From: an uncultured bacterium
GTDB lineage: Bacteria; Verrucomicrobiota; Kiritimatiellia; RFP12; UBA1067
Reading direction: 5' to 3'
NCBI GenBank assembly: GCA_902761275.1
Contig: CACWJS010000002.1
Coordinates: 1 to 48,981 of the forward strand
Length of the DNA stretch: 48,981 nt
Shown: positions 26,855-35,872 of the stretch, in pieces
Layout of the letters: every line of letters starts with the position of its first letter
Numbering within the stretch: the stretch's first letter is position 1
Notes under the pieces: generated by a model
The model's database searches: none
Told to the model about the DNA's origin: nothing
What the model saw: only the letters and a program-made list of their open reading frames with translations
Position numbers and translations under genes: made by a program

Positions 26855-27991
26855 CTAGTTTTTGCGCTGGTATGCTTGCGGTGAAAATCCTGTAACGGAC
26901 TTGAAAACGCGGCGGAAGGTCGCGGGCGAGTCAAAGCCGCAGCGAAGGTGCAAGCCGCCAATTTTAGTGGCTTCGTTCGCAATGATCTTTTTCGCGAGCT
27001 CTATGCGTGCTGAATGTATCTCGTCAAGGATAGAGTTGTGCAGATGGCGCTTGAACCTGATCTCCGCCGCACGGCGCGAACACCCCATGAGCGCCACCAC
27101 TTCGTCGACCGTGACTCCCTCCGCCGCCCTTCTTCTTATCATCTCAAGCGCAAGATCGATGTTGCCGCCCTTAGTGGTGATGCGGCGCGTCGACTGGCGC
27201 CGCGTTATTTCCCTCGCCTCGAACGTCTTGACCACGCCCTTCAAGTTCGGATTGGCAAGCCGCCTAGCAAGGAGATTTGCAGCAGAAAGGCCGGCGTCCG
27301 CAAACGCTGGATGAACGCTTGTCAGCGTAGGAGACAGAATCTCGCAAAACTCCTCGACATCATCAACGCCTACGACCAGCATATCCTCTGGCATCTCAAT
27401 ACCGAGCCGCGATGCCATTGATATTACTTCGACGGCGACTGTGTCGTTCGTGCAAAATATGCCGGATGGACGCGGAAGCGAAAGCAGGAAGTCCTTGAGC
27501 AAGTTACACCATCTCGCTTCGCTCTTTTCTCCAAACTCGAAATACCGACTTCCGTTGAGGGTCACCGCCTTCTTAAAGGCGTCTCTCCTGCCCTTCGACC
27601 AGAATTGCGGATTTGGCCTGTCGACGAAAGCGTACGATTCGAGGTTGTGTTTGAGCAACTCCTTCGCCGCAAGCGTCCCGGCGGGGCGTGAATCCTGTAT
27701 GACGCACAGAGCAGACGATGGCAACGTCGCCGGATCTCGATCTATCCAGACGACGGGAATCTTTTCGAAGTCCTTTGGTACAATTTTCCCGTCGTCAAGC
27801 CCGCTGTGTACGATGCAACCGTCCGGATTCCAGAACTCCAACAACTCCAACACCCTGTTCCTCTCGTGGATGTCGCCTATGATGTGGACGTTCCATCCTT
27901 TTCTGTTGCTGAACGACACTATGCCGGAGAGTATGTCCGCAAGGTCTCGCGCCGCAGAGGATGACAGAAAAAGTATATCGCGCTTCTTCAT
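26855..27991 (-). CDS. XylR-type transcription regulator (LacI-like sensor plus AraC-type HTH)
   Basis: The 378-residue protein has no N-terminal HTH. Residues about 5-250 form a periplasmic-binding-protein-like sensor (ILSGIVSFSNRKGWNVHIIGD, GIFCTNDTVAVEVISMASRLGIEMPEDMLVVGVDD), and the last ~100 residues are an AraC-type double HTH (VDEVVALMGCSRRAAEIRFKRHLHNS; GLHLRCGFDSPATFRRVFKSVTGFSPQAYQ). This layout is that of E. coli XylR, which binds sugar and activates from direct repeats. ATG 27991 was preferred over GTG 28000 because GGGAGGT at 27999-28005 is correctly spaced. Its ATG overlaps the stop of the triple-fusion gene (ATGA), so it is made together with the GH36 and fusion enzymes. Its likely targets are the three direct-repeat pairs; this is inference. 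Confidence 0.92.
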   Translation of the reverse strand: MKKRDILFLSSSAARDLADILSGIVSFSNRKGWNVHIIGDIHERNRVLELLEFWNPDGCIVHSGLDDGKIVPKDFEKIPVVWIDRDPATLPSSALCVIQDSRPAGTLAAKELLKHNLESYAFVDRPNPQFWSKGRRDAFKKAVTLNGSRYFEFGEKSEARWCNLLKDFLLSLPRPSGIFCTNDTVAVEVISMASRLGIEMPEDMLVVGVDDVEEFCEILSPTLTSVHPAFADAGLSAANLLARRLANPNLKGVVKTFEAREITRRQSTRRITTKGGNIDLALEMIRRRAAEGVTVDEVVALMGCSRRAAEIRFKRHLHNSILDEIHSARIELAKKIIANEATKIGGLHLRCGFDSPATFRRVFKSVTGFSPQAYQRKN

Positions 27992-30900
27992 CTTGAACAC
28001 CTCCCTTCGTCATGAGGCTGCATAGCGCGTCGGACGTCGTCCTCGGCGGCGGCAGTGAGCATCGGCATGAGAAATCCCCCGACCACGCTGCGGGCGAGAA
28101 ACCCGACCATCTTCCCATCGCCCACGGTCTCGTACCAGTCCGAAAGCGGCACGCGCGACGGCGTCTCGTCCGCAAAGCGGTATGCGCCCGACACGAGAGA
28201 GTCGAATTCCTCGCGACTGTCGGCCATCGCCGCGCACCACATCGTCCAGTCGCCTTTCGTGTATGTCTTGCGGCTGTCTAACGGAACGCCGAACTTGTTT
28301 GCGAACCGGACGTACGCGGCGGTTTCGCCGCGGAAGACCTCGTCTGGGAAGAGGTCGAACCCAAGCACGCGATCCCACACGAGATTGTACTTGAGACTCC
28401 ACGTCTCCGGCTGGTCGAAAGCGAGGCGCGTCGCACCGTCGCGTCCGCCTTGCGCCGCCTTGACCCACTGCATGCTCATGATGAGCGAGTCGAGCTTGAG
28501 GCGGTCGGACTCATCCGACGACGCGCCGCGGGCTCGCTCTCGCATCTCAACAAGCATCGCATACGAACGGAGGGCGAGTATCGACTTGAGCGAAAGGTTT
28601 GCGTTGTGCGCGAGGTGTCCTGCGAAGTCGTCGGTGCAGAGCTGGTCCCCGGGATCGAAGCCGAACCGCTTTAGGTATTCCGCCCACTTTGCCACAGTCG
28701 GCCACCACTTCTCGGCGAAACCGGCGTTCCCCTCCTTCTGCGCGAGCGCCGCGAGCGCTATGAGCATGTTGCCGCACTCCTCCACCGGCATGCGGTCCGC
28801 GTCGGCGTGCGGCTTGCCGGTCTTGGGGTCTGTCCCCATCGAGTACACCTGGCCCGTGGCGAGAGGATACTGCCCGAGGTCGTGCGGCGCATAGTCGTAG
28901 TTCCACTTGTCCGACGAGGCGTACTCGAGTATCGGGCGCAGCGTAGCGCGGGTGAGTTCTGCCGAGGTGTAGAGCAGGAGCGGCAGCTGCGGATAGAATA
29001 CGTCCACCGTCCCGATGCATCCGTTCGAACCGTTCTCCTTCGAAAAGTAGAAGAGCTCCCCGTTGGGTCCTGTCACGAGCTTGCACGCGGCAAAACTCTG
29101 CCGCCACGCGAGCGCGCAGAGCCGCGCGTATTTCTCGCCGCCGCGCCGCCGGAACGCCGCCAGAAGCGCGGCGTTCTTCGCCTGCGCGCGCTCCCGCACC
29201 GCGGCGCATGCTCCAACCGCATCCTCCAGCATCTTCTCAAAGCTCTTTCCGTCCCTGCGCCAGTATGCGGGCAGGTCGCGGTCGAACCAACGTATCGACT
29301 TCACGTCGTCGTACGCCAGGATAAAATGGTCGCCGCAGTCGACCGTCCAGGCATAGCCCCAGTCGCACCGTACCGTGTCTCCAGAGCTTCCAAGCGGATT
29401 CTGCTCCACGCGGCCGAGGCGCACGGCCGGATGTCCCGCCACCGTCAGCGCGTTGGTCGCGACCGCGGCGCTCTCGTCCTCGCGGCAGATGTTCGGGCCG
29501 AACGAAACGCGGAGCTTCCACGTCTTCGCGCCTTCAATGGACGCGGTGAGGTATGTCACCGGACGGGAAAACGCTTCGAGGTCGCTCGGATCCTTCGCGG
29601 TCAGGAACTCGAGCGTCGCACAGAGACCGTCCGCGCCAACATACCGCACGACCGTCGTGAGCGGACGCACCTCGCAGGCGACCTGTTCGAGCGCCGGAGC
29701 ATCGGCGGGTTCTGTTCCGCAGAGCCGGTGCACCTTCCCGTCGGCCTCAAGCACTACGTTGAGCGGCTGCGTCTTCCACGAGGCCCAGTGCGTCGTCTCG
29801 CCGTCCGTCAGCCGGTCGTGCGGCGACCACACCGAGAAGAACGGATCGCACGTCACGAGCGGAACTGCCGGCGGCCGGAGTGGGCGCGGCACAGTCTCCA
29901 GCGTGTATGTGCCCGCAGGATAGTCGCGCGTCGTGCCGTTGAACGAAACAGAAGCGACTGAATTCTTGGGCACAGTGAATTCCCAGACGAGCGTGCCGTC
30001 GTCGTGGTAGCGCCACGCACTCCTTATGACGCCGTTCTTCGTCTTGTATGTCGCCTCGACGCTTCCGAGACGCCTGTCGGGCAGCGGCGCAAGCTCGAAG
30101 CGGTCGTCGAAGCCTCCGGCGGGGCCGGGGCGAATCCCCGCGGCCGCGCCAAAGAGCCAGTCTGCGAACGATCCATAGGCATAGTGATTGAAGCTGTTCA
30201 TATCCACAGGTCCAAACCCTTTCTCCTTCGTGTAGCTGTTCCAGCGCTCCCACATTGTCGTGGCGCCCTGTCGCACCGTAAAAAGCCAGCTCGGGTCTTT
30301 GTCCTGGAGAAGAAGCGAATATGCGGCGTCCGGACGCCCTGCGTCGTATGCAAGCGCATCGAGTATCAGCGCAGTTCCGAGAAAGCCTGTCTGCAAACAT
30401 CCGCCGTGGTCTTCGAAGTTTTTAAGAAGCGCCGCGACGGCAGCATCTTTCGCGTCGCCATCGTAAAGCCCGAGGCGTAGCGCGAAGAGAGCGGGTGTCT
30501 GCATGTGACGAAATATCTTCAATAGCCCCCCGTCAGGCTCAAAGAAATTCGCCTTGAGATACTTCCTCGCCTCGTCTGCCATCTTCGAGTATCGCTTCGC
30601 ATCGTCGCCGCGCCCGGTCGCCTTCGCCATGTCGGCCATCCGCCGCGCGTCCATCAGCCACTGACAGCCACCAAGGTAGTCGAAATACTTCTGCGCCTCT
30701 GGTAGAAGGTATTTGGGGTCCCACGGATGCTCCGCAGGCCATGAACCAGTTGGCGTGATCTGCTCGTAGGACACCCAGTCGGCGAACTGTATGCCGTCGG
30801 TCGTGCGATGCTGTGTCAAGGCGATCCTATCTATGTAGCGAGACATCGAATCAAAGTTCTCGTCGATTATCCGAGTGTCGCCAGTCATCCGCCACGCGAC

Positions 30901-33495
30901 CCACGGCACGGCGATTCCGGCGTCTGCCCAGCCGAGGCGTCCCCACCTGACCGCGCCCACGCACATGATCGGCGCGACAGATGGATAAAGGCCGTCTGCA
31001 CGCTCAGACTGCGCATCGCGCAGGTCTGCCATCCATTTTGCGAGAAGCCCGTATGCGTCGGAAAACCTGAACGCCGCGGGCGCAAACACCTGCGTGTCGC
31101 AAGTCCAGCCCATTCGCTCGTCTCGCTGCGGACAGTCGGTAGGAATCGAAAGGTAGTTGGAGTACATTCCCCATCTGGCGTTCTTGATGAGGCGGTTCAC
31201 CTCGTCATTGCCTGTCGTAATCGTACCGCGCTCCATCGACTTCGCAACAGAAGTCACCGGAATCGACCTCACGGAATAAATCTCCACAGGGCCAGTGGCC
31301 GATACTTCGGCGTAGCGATAGCCAAAGAAAGTGAACGAAGCCGTATAGCGCTCTGCGCCGCCGCCCGCAAAAACATACTTCGCAAGCGCCCCGTCGTCCG
31401 CGAGCCGTCTTAGGTTTGCACGGTAGACGCTTCCTCCAGGGCCGTCGTTCCCGCGCGACTTTTCGCCATTGCCATCGTTTAGCATCTCTCCGCCCTTGAA
31501 GGAAAGCACGACTCCCCTCTCGGCGCGGGCGACGATCTCCGGGACCACGGCGGCGTTCTGCGCGAAGTCAATGACGAGTCGCTCGCCACGCTGAAGGCAG
31601 ACTTTTTCTCCAACACACAACCGAACCTTTCGTCCACGGACTGTTCCAAAGGCATTGCTTGTCGCACCTAAGATGTCCACGTCCGAGTAGACATACGATT
31701 CTTTTGGATCAAGCGCAAGATCGTGCCTAAGCGACACGCCAGGGCCCTCCATTGTGGTGACAACGCCAGTAAAGTTAGTATTCACCTCAGCCGAAGTATT
31801 TCCGGCGCACGTTGCGGCGGCGTCCGTTACACGCGCGTCGCGCACTTCACCGTAGTAGATCCCCGCACGTTCGAAAGGTGTTGCAAAAGACGCTTTCCAG
31901 CTTTCATCGGTTTCCACGATCTCGCTCGAACCGTCGCGGAACACAAGCTTCACTTTTGCGGCAAGGGCGGGCTTTACGTCTTTGCGGCTTCCACAGGAGT
32001 CGGAGAACCACGAACGCGCCACGAATGCGGAGACGTCGTTTTTCTCACCTTTGCAGCAACGCCAAAGACGCGTGACGTCGTACGAAAGAAAGTGCCGCTT
32101 GCGCCACACGTCGGTCGCGCCTGGCCGGAGGAAGTCTGCCCTGTTGCCGTTTTCCGCCACGCTGACAAGTGAGTCGTTTACATAAAATTCAAATGTCCCG
32201 AGCGCAGACGCAAAGATTTCGACTCGGGCTATGTCTGCCGCATTTACAACACATCTTGAGAAAGCAGCGGACTTTTCGTCCTTTTTGAGCTCCTCGCCCT
32301 TCCACTCTCCTGCGGGTGAAATGAAAGTAAACTTTCCAGGCGGAACGGACTTGGGATCAGCGAAGGAAGAAACTCCTACGGCCTTGTTTTCCATTCCATC
32401 GTCAGGCAACGTCGCCATTCCAACGCGCGAGTCGGCGCAGCCAAAGAAAAGGCGCCATTTGCCGCGGAATGGAACAAGCCCCTCAAGGAATACCGTTCCA
32501 GACGGATACTGCCCGGACTTCTCGTATTCTGCCTCGGGAATGAAAAACGGCTCATCAAGACGCGCGATGACCTTTGTCGGATCATCCACGGAAAAGAGAA
32601 CCTGCCCTCCGCAGTATGCACCCGCCGCATATCGCGCGTCTCCATCCGTTCCTGACTTGTTCTTTCCGTTGTAAAGTAGAAGAATTCCCTTCTGGGTCAG
32701 GACAGCTGGCGGGCCGCACTCCGTGAGCGCGGAGTCGAACTTCCCCCTGCGCGGCTCGATTACGCGCAAAAGCTCGCCCTTCTCGTCGCACACCGGACTC
32801 CAGTTCACGAGGTCGTCGGAAGTCGCGAGGTTCACGAACTCCTCGCCCCAGTACATAAGATACCTGCCGCCGATCTTTGCCGCAACGAGCGAATCTCCCC
32901 TGCGCTCGCACACTACGGACGCGGACTTCGTGGCGAGATCGCGGAAGCGTCCTGAAAAGGCGGGGCCGTGCTTCGTCCATTTGAGAAGGTCGTGAGAAGT
33001 CGCAACGCCAAGACGTGGAACTTTCCTGTTCCACATCGTGTAGAGCATGAGGTATCGCCCATCGGGTGTCTCGCAGACGCGTGGGTCTTCACACCCTCCC
33101 GGCGCATCCCATTTCTCAGCACCGTCCTTGCCCGGGAAGAGAACAGCTTTGCCAAGCCGCCTGAACGACGAGCCGTCGGAGGAGAGCGCAAGGCCGATGC
33201 GCGAAGTTCTCTCGCCTATTCCTTCGCCAGATGCGTCTTCGGCACGATAGAGGATGGCAAGTTCTCCGCCGAACGTCGCGGCCGCAGGATTGAACGTGTC
33301 GCGTGCTTCCCACGCGACAGATTTGCCGCGCATGGGACAGTCAAAGCGAGAGTCTGGACGAGGCGAGACCACCGCGCCGCCTTCGCGTGCGAAGCCAAGC
33401 CAGGCCCAGGAAGACGGCGGCGCATCGCCTGCGCCCGCGGCACTTGCCACCGCAAGCGACACAGTTAATATTGCGAGCGTTGTGAACTTGTACAT
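27988..33495 (-). CDS. Triple fusion: GH130-like + GH78 alpha-L-rhamnosidase + glutaminase-A-like module (1,835 aa)
   Basis: After a signal peptide (about 1-20), residues about 25-370 form a GH130-like five-bladed propeller (GGCEDPRV, LLLYNGKNK, FLEGLVPFRGKWRLFFGCADS), a family of mannoside phosphorylases/hydrolases. About 385-1195 is GH78: beta domains, then the (alpha/alpha)6 barrel with DCPQRDERMGW (general acid probably Glu793) and TTMWERWNS (probable base Glu1083), and a terminal beta domain. About 1205-1835 matches the glutaminase-A-like group (DUF4964/5127/4965/1793): PAVPLVTCDPFFSVWSP, HWASWKTQPL, WNYDYAPHDLGQYPLATGQVY, PVEECGNMLIALAALAQ. No stop or frame change separates the parts. 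It starts 7 bp after the GH36 gene and overlaps the regulator (ATGA). Function of the third module on sugars is unknown. Confidence 0.88.
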   Translation of the reverse strand: MYKFTTLAILTVSLAVASAAGAGDAPPSSWAWLGFAREGGAVVSPRPDSRFDCPMRGKSVAWEARDTFNPAAATFGGELAILYRAEDASGEGIGERTSRIGLALSSDGSSFRRLGKAVLFPGKDGAEKWDAPGGCEDPRVCETPDGRYLMLYTMWNRKVPRLGVATSHDLLKWTKHGPAFSGRFRDLATKSASVVCERRGDSLVAAKIGGRYLMYWGEEFVNLATSDDLVNWSPVCDEKGELLRVIEPRRGKFDSALTECGPPAVLTQKGILLLYNGKNKSGTDGDARYAAGAYCGGQVLFSVDDPTKVIARLDEPFFIPEAEYEKSGQYPSGTVFLEGLVPFRGKWRLFFGCADSRVGMATLPDDGMENKAVGVSSFADPKSVPPGKFTFISPAGEWKGEELKKDEKSAAFSRCVVNAADIARVEIFASALGTFEFYVNDSLVSVAENGNRADFLRPGATDVWRKRHFLSYDVTRLWRCCKGEKNDVSAFVARSWFSDSCGSRKDVKPALAAKVKLVFRDGSSEIVETDESWKASFATPFERAGIYYGEVRDARVTDAAATCAGNTSAEVNTNFTGVVTTMEGPGVSLRHDLALDPKESYVYSDVDILGATSNAFGTVRGRKVRLCVGEKVCLQRGERLVIDFAQNAAVVPEIVARAERGVVLSFKGGEMLNDGNGEKSRGNDGPGGSVYRANLRRLADDGALAKYVFAGGGAERYTASFTFFGYRYAEVSATGPVEIYSVRSIPVTSVAKSMERGTITTGNDEVNRLIKNARWGMYSNYLSIPTDCPQRDERMGWTCDTQVFAPAAFRFSDAYGLLAKWMADLRDAQSERADGLYPSVAPIMCVGAVRWGRLGWADAGIAVPWVAWRMTGDTRIIDENFDSMSRYIDRIALTQHRTTDGIQFADWVSYEQITPTGSWPAEHPWDPKYLLPEAQKYFDYLGGCQWLMDARRMADMAKATGRGDDAKRYSKMADEARKYLKANFFEPDGGLLKIFRHMQTPALFALRLGLYDGDAKDAAVAALLKNFEDHGGCLQTGFLGTALILDALAYDAGRPDAAYSLLLQDKDPSWLFTVRQGATTMWERWNSYTKEKGFGPVDMNSFNHYAYGSFADWLFGAAAGIRPGPAGGFDDRFELAPLPDRRLGSVEATYKTKNGVIRSAWRYHDDGTLVWEFTVPKNSVASVSFNGTTRDYPAGTYTLETVPRPLRPPAVPLVTCDPFFSVWSPHDRLTDGETTHWASWKTQPLNVVLEADGKVHRLCGTEPADAPALEQVACEVRPLTTVVRYVGADGLCATLEFLTAKDPSDLEAFSRPVTYLTASIEGAKTWKLRVSFGPNICREDESAAVATNALTVAGHPAVRLGRVEQNPLGSSGDTVRCDWGYAWTVDCGDHFILAYDDVKSIRWFDRDLPAYWRRDGKSFEKMLEDAVGACAAVRERAQAKNAALLAAFRRRGGEKYARLCALAWRQSFAACKLVTGPNGELFYFSKENGSNGCIGTVDVFYPQLPLLLYTSAELTRATLRPILEYASSDKWNYDYAPHDLGQYPLATGQVYSMGTDPKTGKPHADADRMPVEECGNMLIALAALAQKEGNAGFAEKWWPTVAKWAEYLKRFGFDPGDQLCTDDFAGHLAHNANLSLKSILALRSYAMLVEMRERARGASSDESDRLKLDSLIMSMQWVKAAQGGRDGATRLAFDQPETWSLKYNLVWDRVLGFDLFPDEVFRGETAAYVRFANKFGVPLDSRKTYTKGDWTMWCAAMADSREEFDSLVSGAYRFADETPSRVPLSDWYETVGDGKMVGFLARSVVGGFLMPMLTAAAEDDVRRAMQPHDEGRCSR
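27999..28005 (-). promoter_or_regulatory. Shine-Dalgarno deciding the regulator start
   Basis: GGGAGGT on the minus strand lies 7 nt before ATG 27991 and overlaps the upstream GTG candidate at 28000, which rules out the GTG. It is inside the coding end of the preceding gene, as expected for a coupled pair. Confidence 0.75.
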
Positions 33496-33502
33496 GTTTT
33501 AA

Positions 33503-35770
33503 CTATTCGGCTATGAGTTCGAGTATGGCGGAGTCGTAGTCCTTGTCGCCAAGCGAAACAGGAAGGCCGAAAGTCATCAGCGCCTCGCCTGTCGGGAGTA
33601 TCTTTTCGTCCATCTCGGCAACGAAGTCAGTACATTTCCCGAGAAGCGGCGAATGAGGAGTGCGCCAGCTCTCGGTGTTCAATTCACGAAGGCGATAGTG
33701 CTTCTTTGGGTCGAGCCCCTGCATGACAAGCGGCGGCAAATAGTTCTTGCGCGTGTCGCGGGAAAGCCCATACATACAGACGATGGCATGGGTCTTCTGC
33801 TCGTTCACGTACATGAGCGCCGCGTAGTCGTGTTCGAAAGGCGAGACGAGACGATACAGGTCGCCCTGCTGCACGACAGGACGTATGCGGTGATATTCCT
33901 TGAGGGCGTTGCGAGCGAAATCGAGTTCTCTCGGCTTCATGCTCTTCGGTTGCATTTCGATGCCAAAGCGCCCGGAAAACGAAACGTCAACGCGATACTT
34001 GAACGGCACTTGGCGCCCCGTAACGGTCACGTGGCTCGCCATCGCGCACGCGGGATAGAACTGGCTTGCGCCCCACTGTATCTTCACGCGGTCGCGCGGG
34101 TCAGTGTTGTCGGAAGTCCAGAACTCATCGCAGTACTTGAGCGAGCCGTACTCCATGTGTCCGCCGCCGGAAGAACACGCCTGCATGTCGAGGTTGGGGT
34201 ATTTCGCCCGCTGGCGCGCGAGGACGTCGTAGTAGCCCATTGTGTAGTCAAAGTACACGTTGCCCTGATGCGCGGCGTCAAGATATGTCGAGCCGACGTT
34301 GTCGATGTTCGCGTTCGCATCCCACTTTACAAAGGCAAGGTCTGGGACTGAAGAATACGCCGCGTCGAGCTGGCTCCATATCTCGTCGCGCACGGCAGGG
34401 TTTATGAAGTCAAGGACGACCTGCGTGCCGCCGCGTCCGCCGCGCATCGGGCGGCCTTTCTCCTGAAGCGCCCAGTCGGGATGCTTCTCAAGAAGATCGC
34501 ACTTCCCGATGTTCGCCATTTCGGGCTCCACCCAGAAACCGAACTTGAGCCCGCGCTTCTTCGCTTCGGCGGCAAGACCAGCAAGTCCATTTGGAAGTTT
34601 CTCCTTGTTCACGTACCAGTCGCCAAGCCCACGGTCGTCGGTATTGCGAACACGGTCGCCGAGCCCGAACCACCCGTCGTCGAGGACAAACATCTCAACC
34701 CCGACGGACTTCGCGCCGTCCATGATCGTGACGATTTCCTTTTCGACAAACAAAAGGCCCGTTCCCTCCCAGTTGTTGAGAAGCGTCGGTCTCTCCTTCG
34801 CGCCGTTGGGCATCCAGTGGCGACGCGCCCAGCGGTGGAAGTTGCGGGAAACCTGACCCTTGCCCTTATCCGAGTATGCGAGAACGGCGACTGGCAGCGT
34901 AATCGACTTGCCGGAATCAAGAACATAGTCGCCTGCGACATTGGCAGGACCGCCAACGACTTCGAGAAGATCGACCTCGCTTCTGCGGAACGACATTTCC
35001 CACGCGCCCGACCAGCAAAGCGCGCAACCGATGACGCGACCATCAGTCTCAGTCGAAGGCCCGCCTATAGAAAGCATGAACGCGGGATTGTTGAGCCATG
35101 CGTCGCGCACGCCGGAACGCGAGTCAAGGACGATGCGGCGGCCACGCTCGATAGGCCTGTCAATGACTTCTCCTTCAGAAGCCCATTCGCCTGTAAGACT
35201 CATAAGCCGCCAGTCATTGGCGAGCATTGGGAAGACGAGCGTAAACGACGACATGCGCGATATCCTCACCGCGCCCTTCTCGCCGTTGACAAGCTCTACC
35301 CAAGTCTCGACAACATCCGCATCGGCACGAGGGCGAAACGTCTGGATGACGCGGAAATTGTGTACCGCATCGCGCCAGCGGATTTTAAGCGCGTCGCCAT
35401 TGCGTTCGATCTTCTCGACAATGAGATCAAGCGTAACCGTTCCGTCGTCGTGCGTGACCTTAAGTCCGCCAAAGCGGTTGAGCCCACGGCCCGACTCGCC
35501 AAACACGGAATAGGCAAGCGGATTGTCCGTGCCGAGCGAGCTGCCGGGTCCGCGACGCACCGAAAGCGCGAGCGCACCGGCTTCGTCCGCGATCTTCGGA
35601 CCGAAGTGGCGCAGGTAGAACCGCTCGCCCGCGCCGGATTTCTCGCGCTCGAAGAGCATCATCGTGTTCGCCGTCTCGACCTTTACCAGCTCCGCGGCAA
35701 ATGCGCCGCCCACCGCAAAGAGCAAAGTCACACACGCGGCAAACTTGGTTGCGAATGTTGTTGATCTCAT
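33503..35770 (-). CDS. Exported GH36 alpha-galactosidase
   Basis: This 755-residue enzyme has the full GH36 plan: signal peptide (about 1-25, cut after FAA), N-terminal beta-supersandwich, and a TIM barrel with LLNNWEGTGL, MFVLDDGWFG, LKFGFWVEPEM, the nucleophile segment AFVKWDANAN and the acid/base segment EFWTSDNTDPRDR, plus CSSGGGHMEYG. It is expected to release terminal alpha-galactose from oligosaccharides after export. AGGA lies about 8-10 nt before the ATG. It heads a tight operon with the triple fusion (7-bp gap) and the regulator. I found no convincing -35/-10 pair in the 102-bp gap upstream, nor the 15-bp operator repeat, so promoter control is unresolved. Confidence 0.94.
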   Translation of the reverse strand: MRSTTFATKFAACVTLLFAVGGAFAAELVKVETANTMMLFEREKSGAGERFYLRHFGPKIADEAGALALSVRRGPGSSLGTDNPLAYSVFGESGRGLNRFGGLKVTHDDGTVTLDLIVEKIERNGDALKIRWRDAVHNFRVIQTFRPRADADVVETWVELVNGEKGAVRISRMSSFTLVFPMLANDWRLMSLTGEWASEGEVIDRPIERGRRIVLDSRSGVRDAWLNNPAFMLSIGGPSTETDGRVIGCALCWSGAWEMSFRRSEVDLLEVVGGPANVAGDYVLDSGKSITLPVAVLAYSDKGKGQVSRNFHRWARRHWMPNGAKERPTLLNNWEGTGLLFVEKEIVTIMDGAKSVGVEMFVLDDGWFGLGDRVRNTDDRGLGDWYVNKEKLPNGLAGLAAEAKKRGLKFGFWVEPEMANIGKCDLLEKHPDWALQEKGRPMRGGRGGTQVVLDFINPAVRDEIWSQLDAAYSSVPDLAFVKWDANANIDNVGSTYLDAAHQGNVYFDYTMGYYDVLARQRAKYPNLDMQACSSGGGHMEYGSLKYCDEFWTSDNTDPRDRVKIQWGASQFYPACAMASHVTVTGRQVPFKYRVDVSFSGRFGIEMQPKSMKPRELDFARNALKEYHRIRPVVQQGDLYRLVSPFEHDYAALMYVNEQKTHAIVCMYGLSRDTRKNYLPPLVMQGLDPKKHYRLRELNTESWRTPHSPLLGKCTDFVAEMDEKILPTGEALMTFGLPVSLGDKDYDSAILELIAE

Positions 35771-35827
35771 GTGTTGTTTCCTATTTTGTATTTTCTAACG
35801 TATAAATTTAAGTTCTAAACTTCCACT

Positions 35828-35854
35828 CTCCAACTCCAACTCTTAACTCCAACT
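35828..35854 (+). repeat. Copy 4 of the 27-bp CTCCAA-unit repeat
   Basis: Units CTCCAA, CTCCAA, CTCTTAA and CTCCAACT follow one another. It differs from the copy at 16142-16168 at a single base. No inverted partner is adjacent. It lies 18 bp after the stop of the gene at 35873. The rest of the 35771-35872 gap is AT-rich without a recognised site. Confidence 0.82.
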
Positions 35855-35872
35855 ACCGCCCACTCTACGCGG

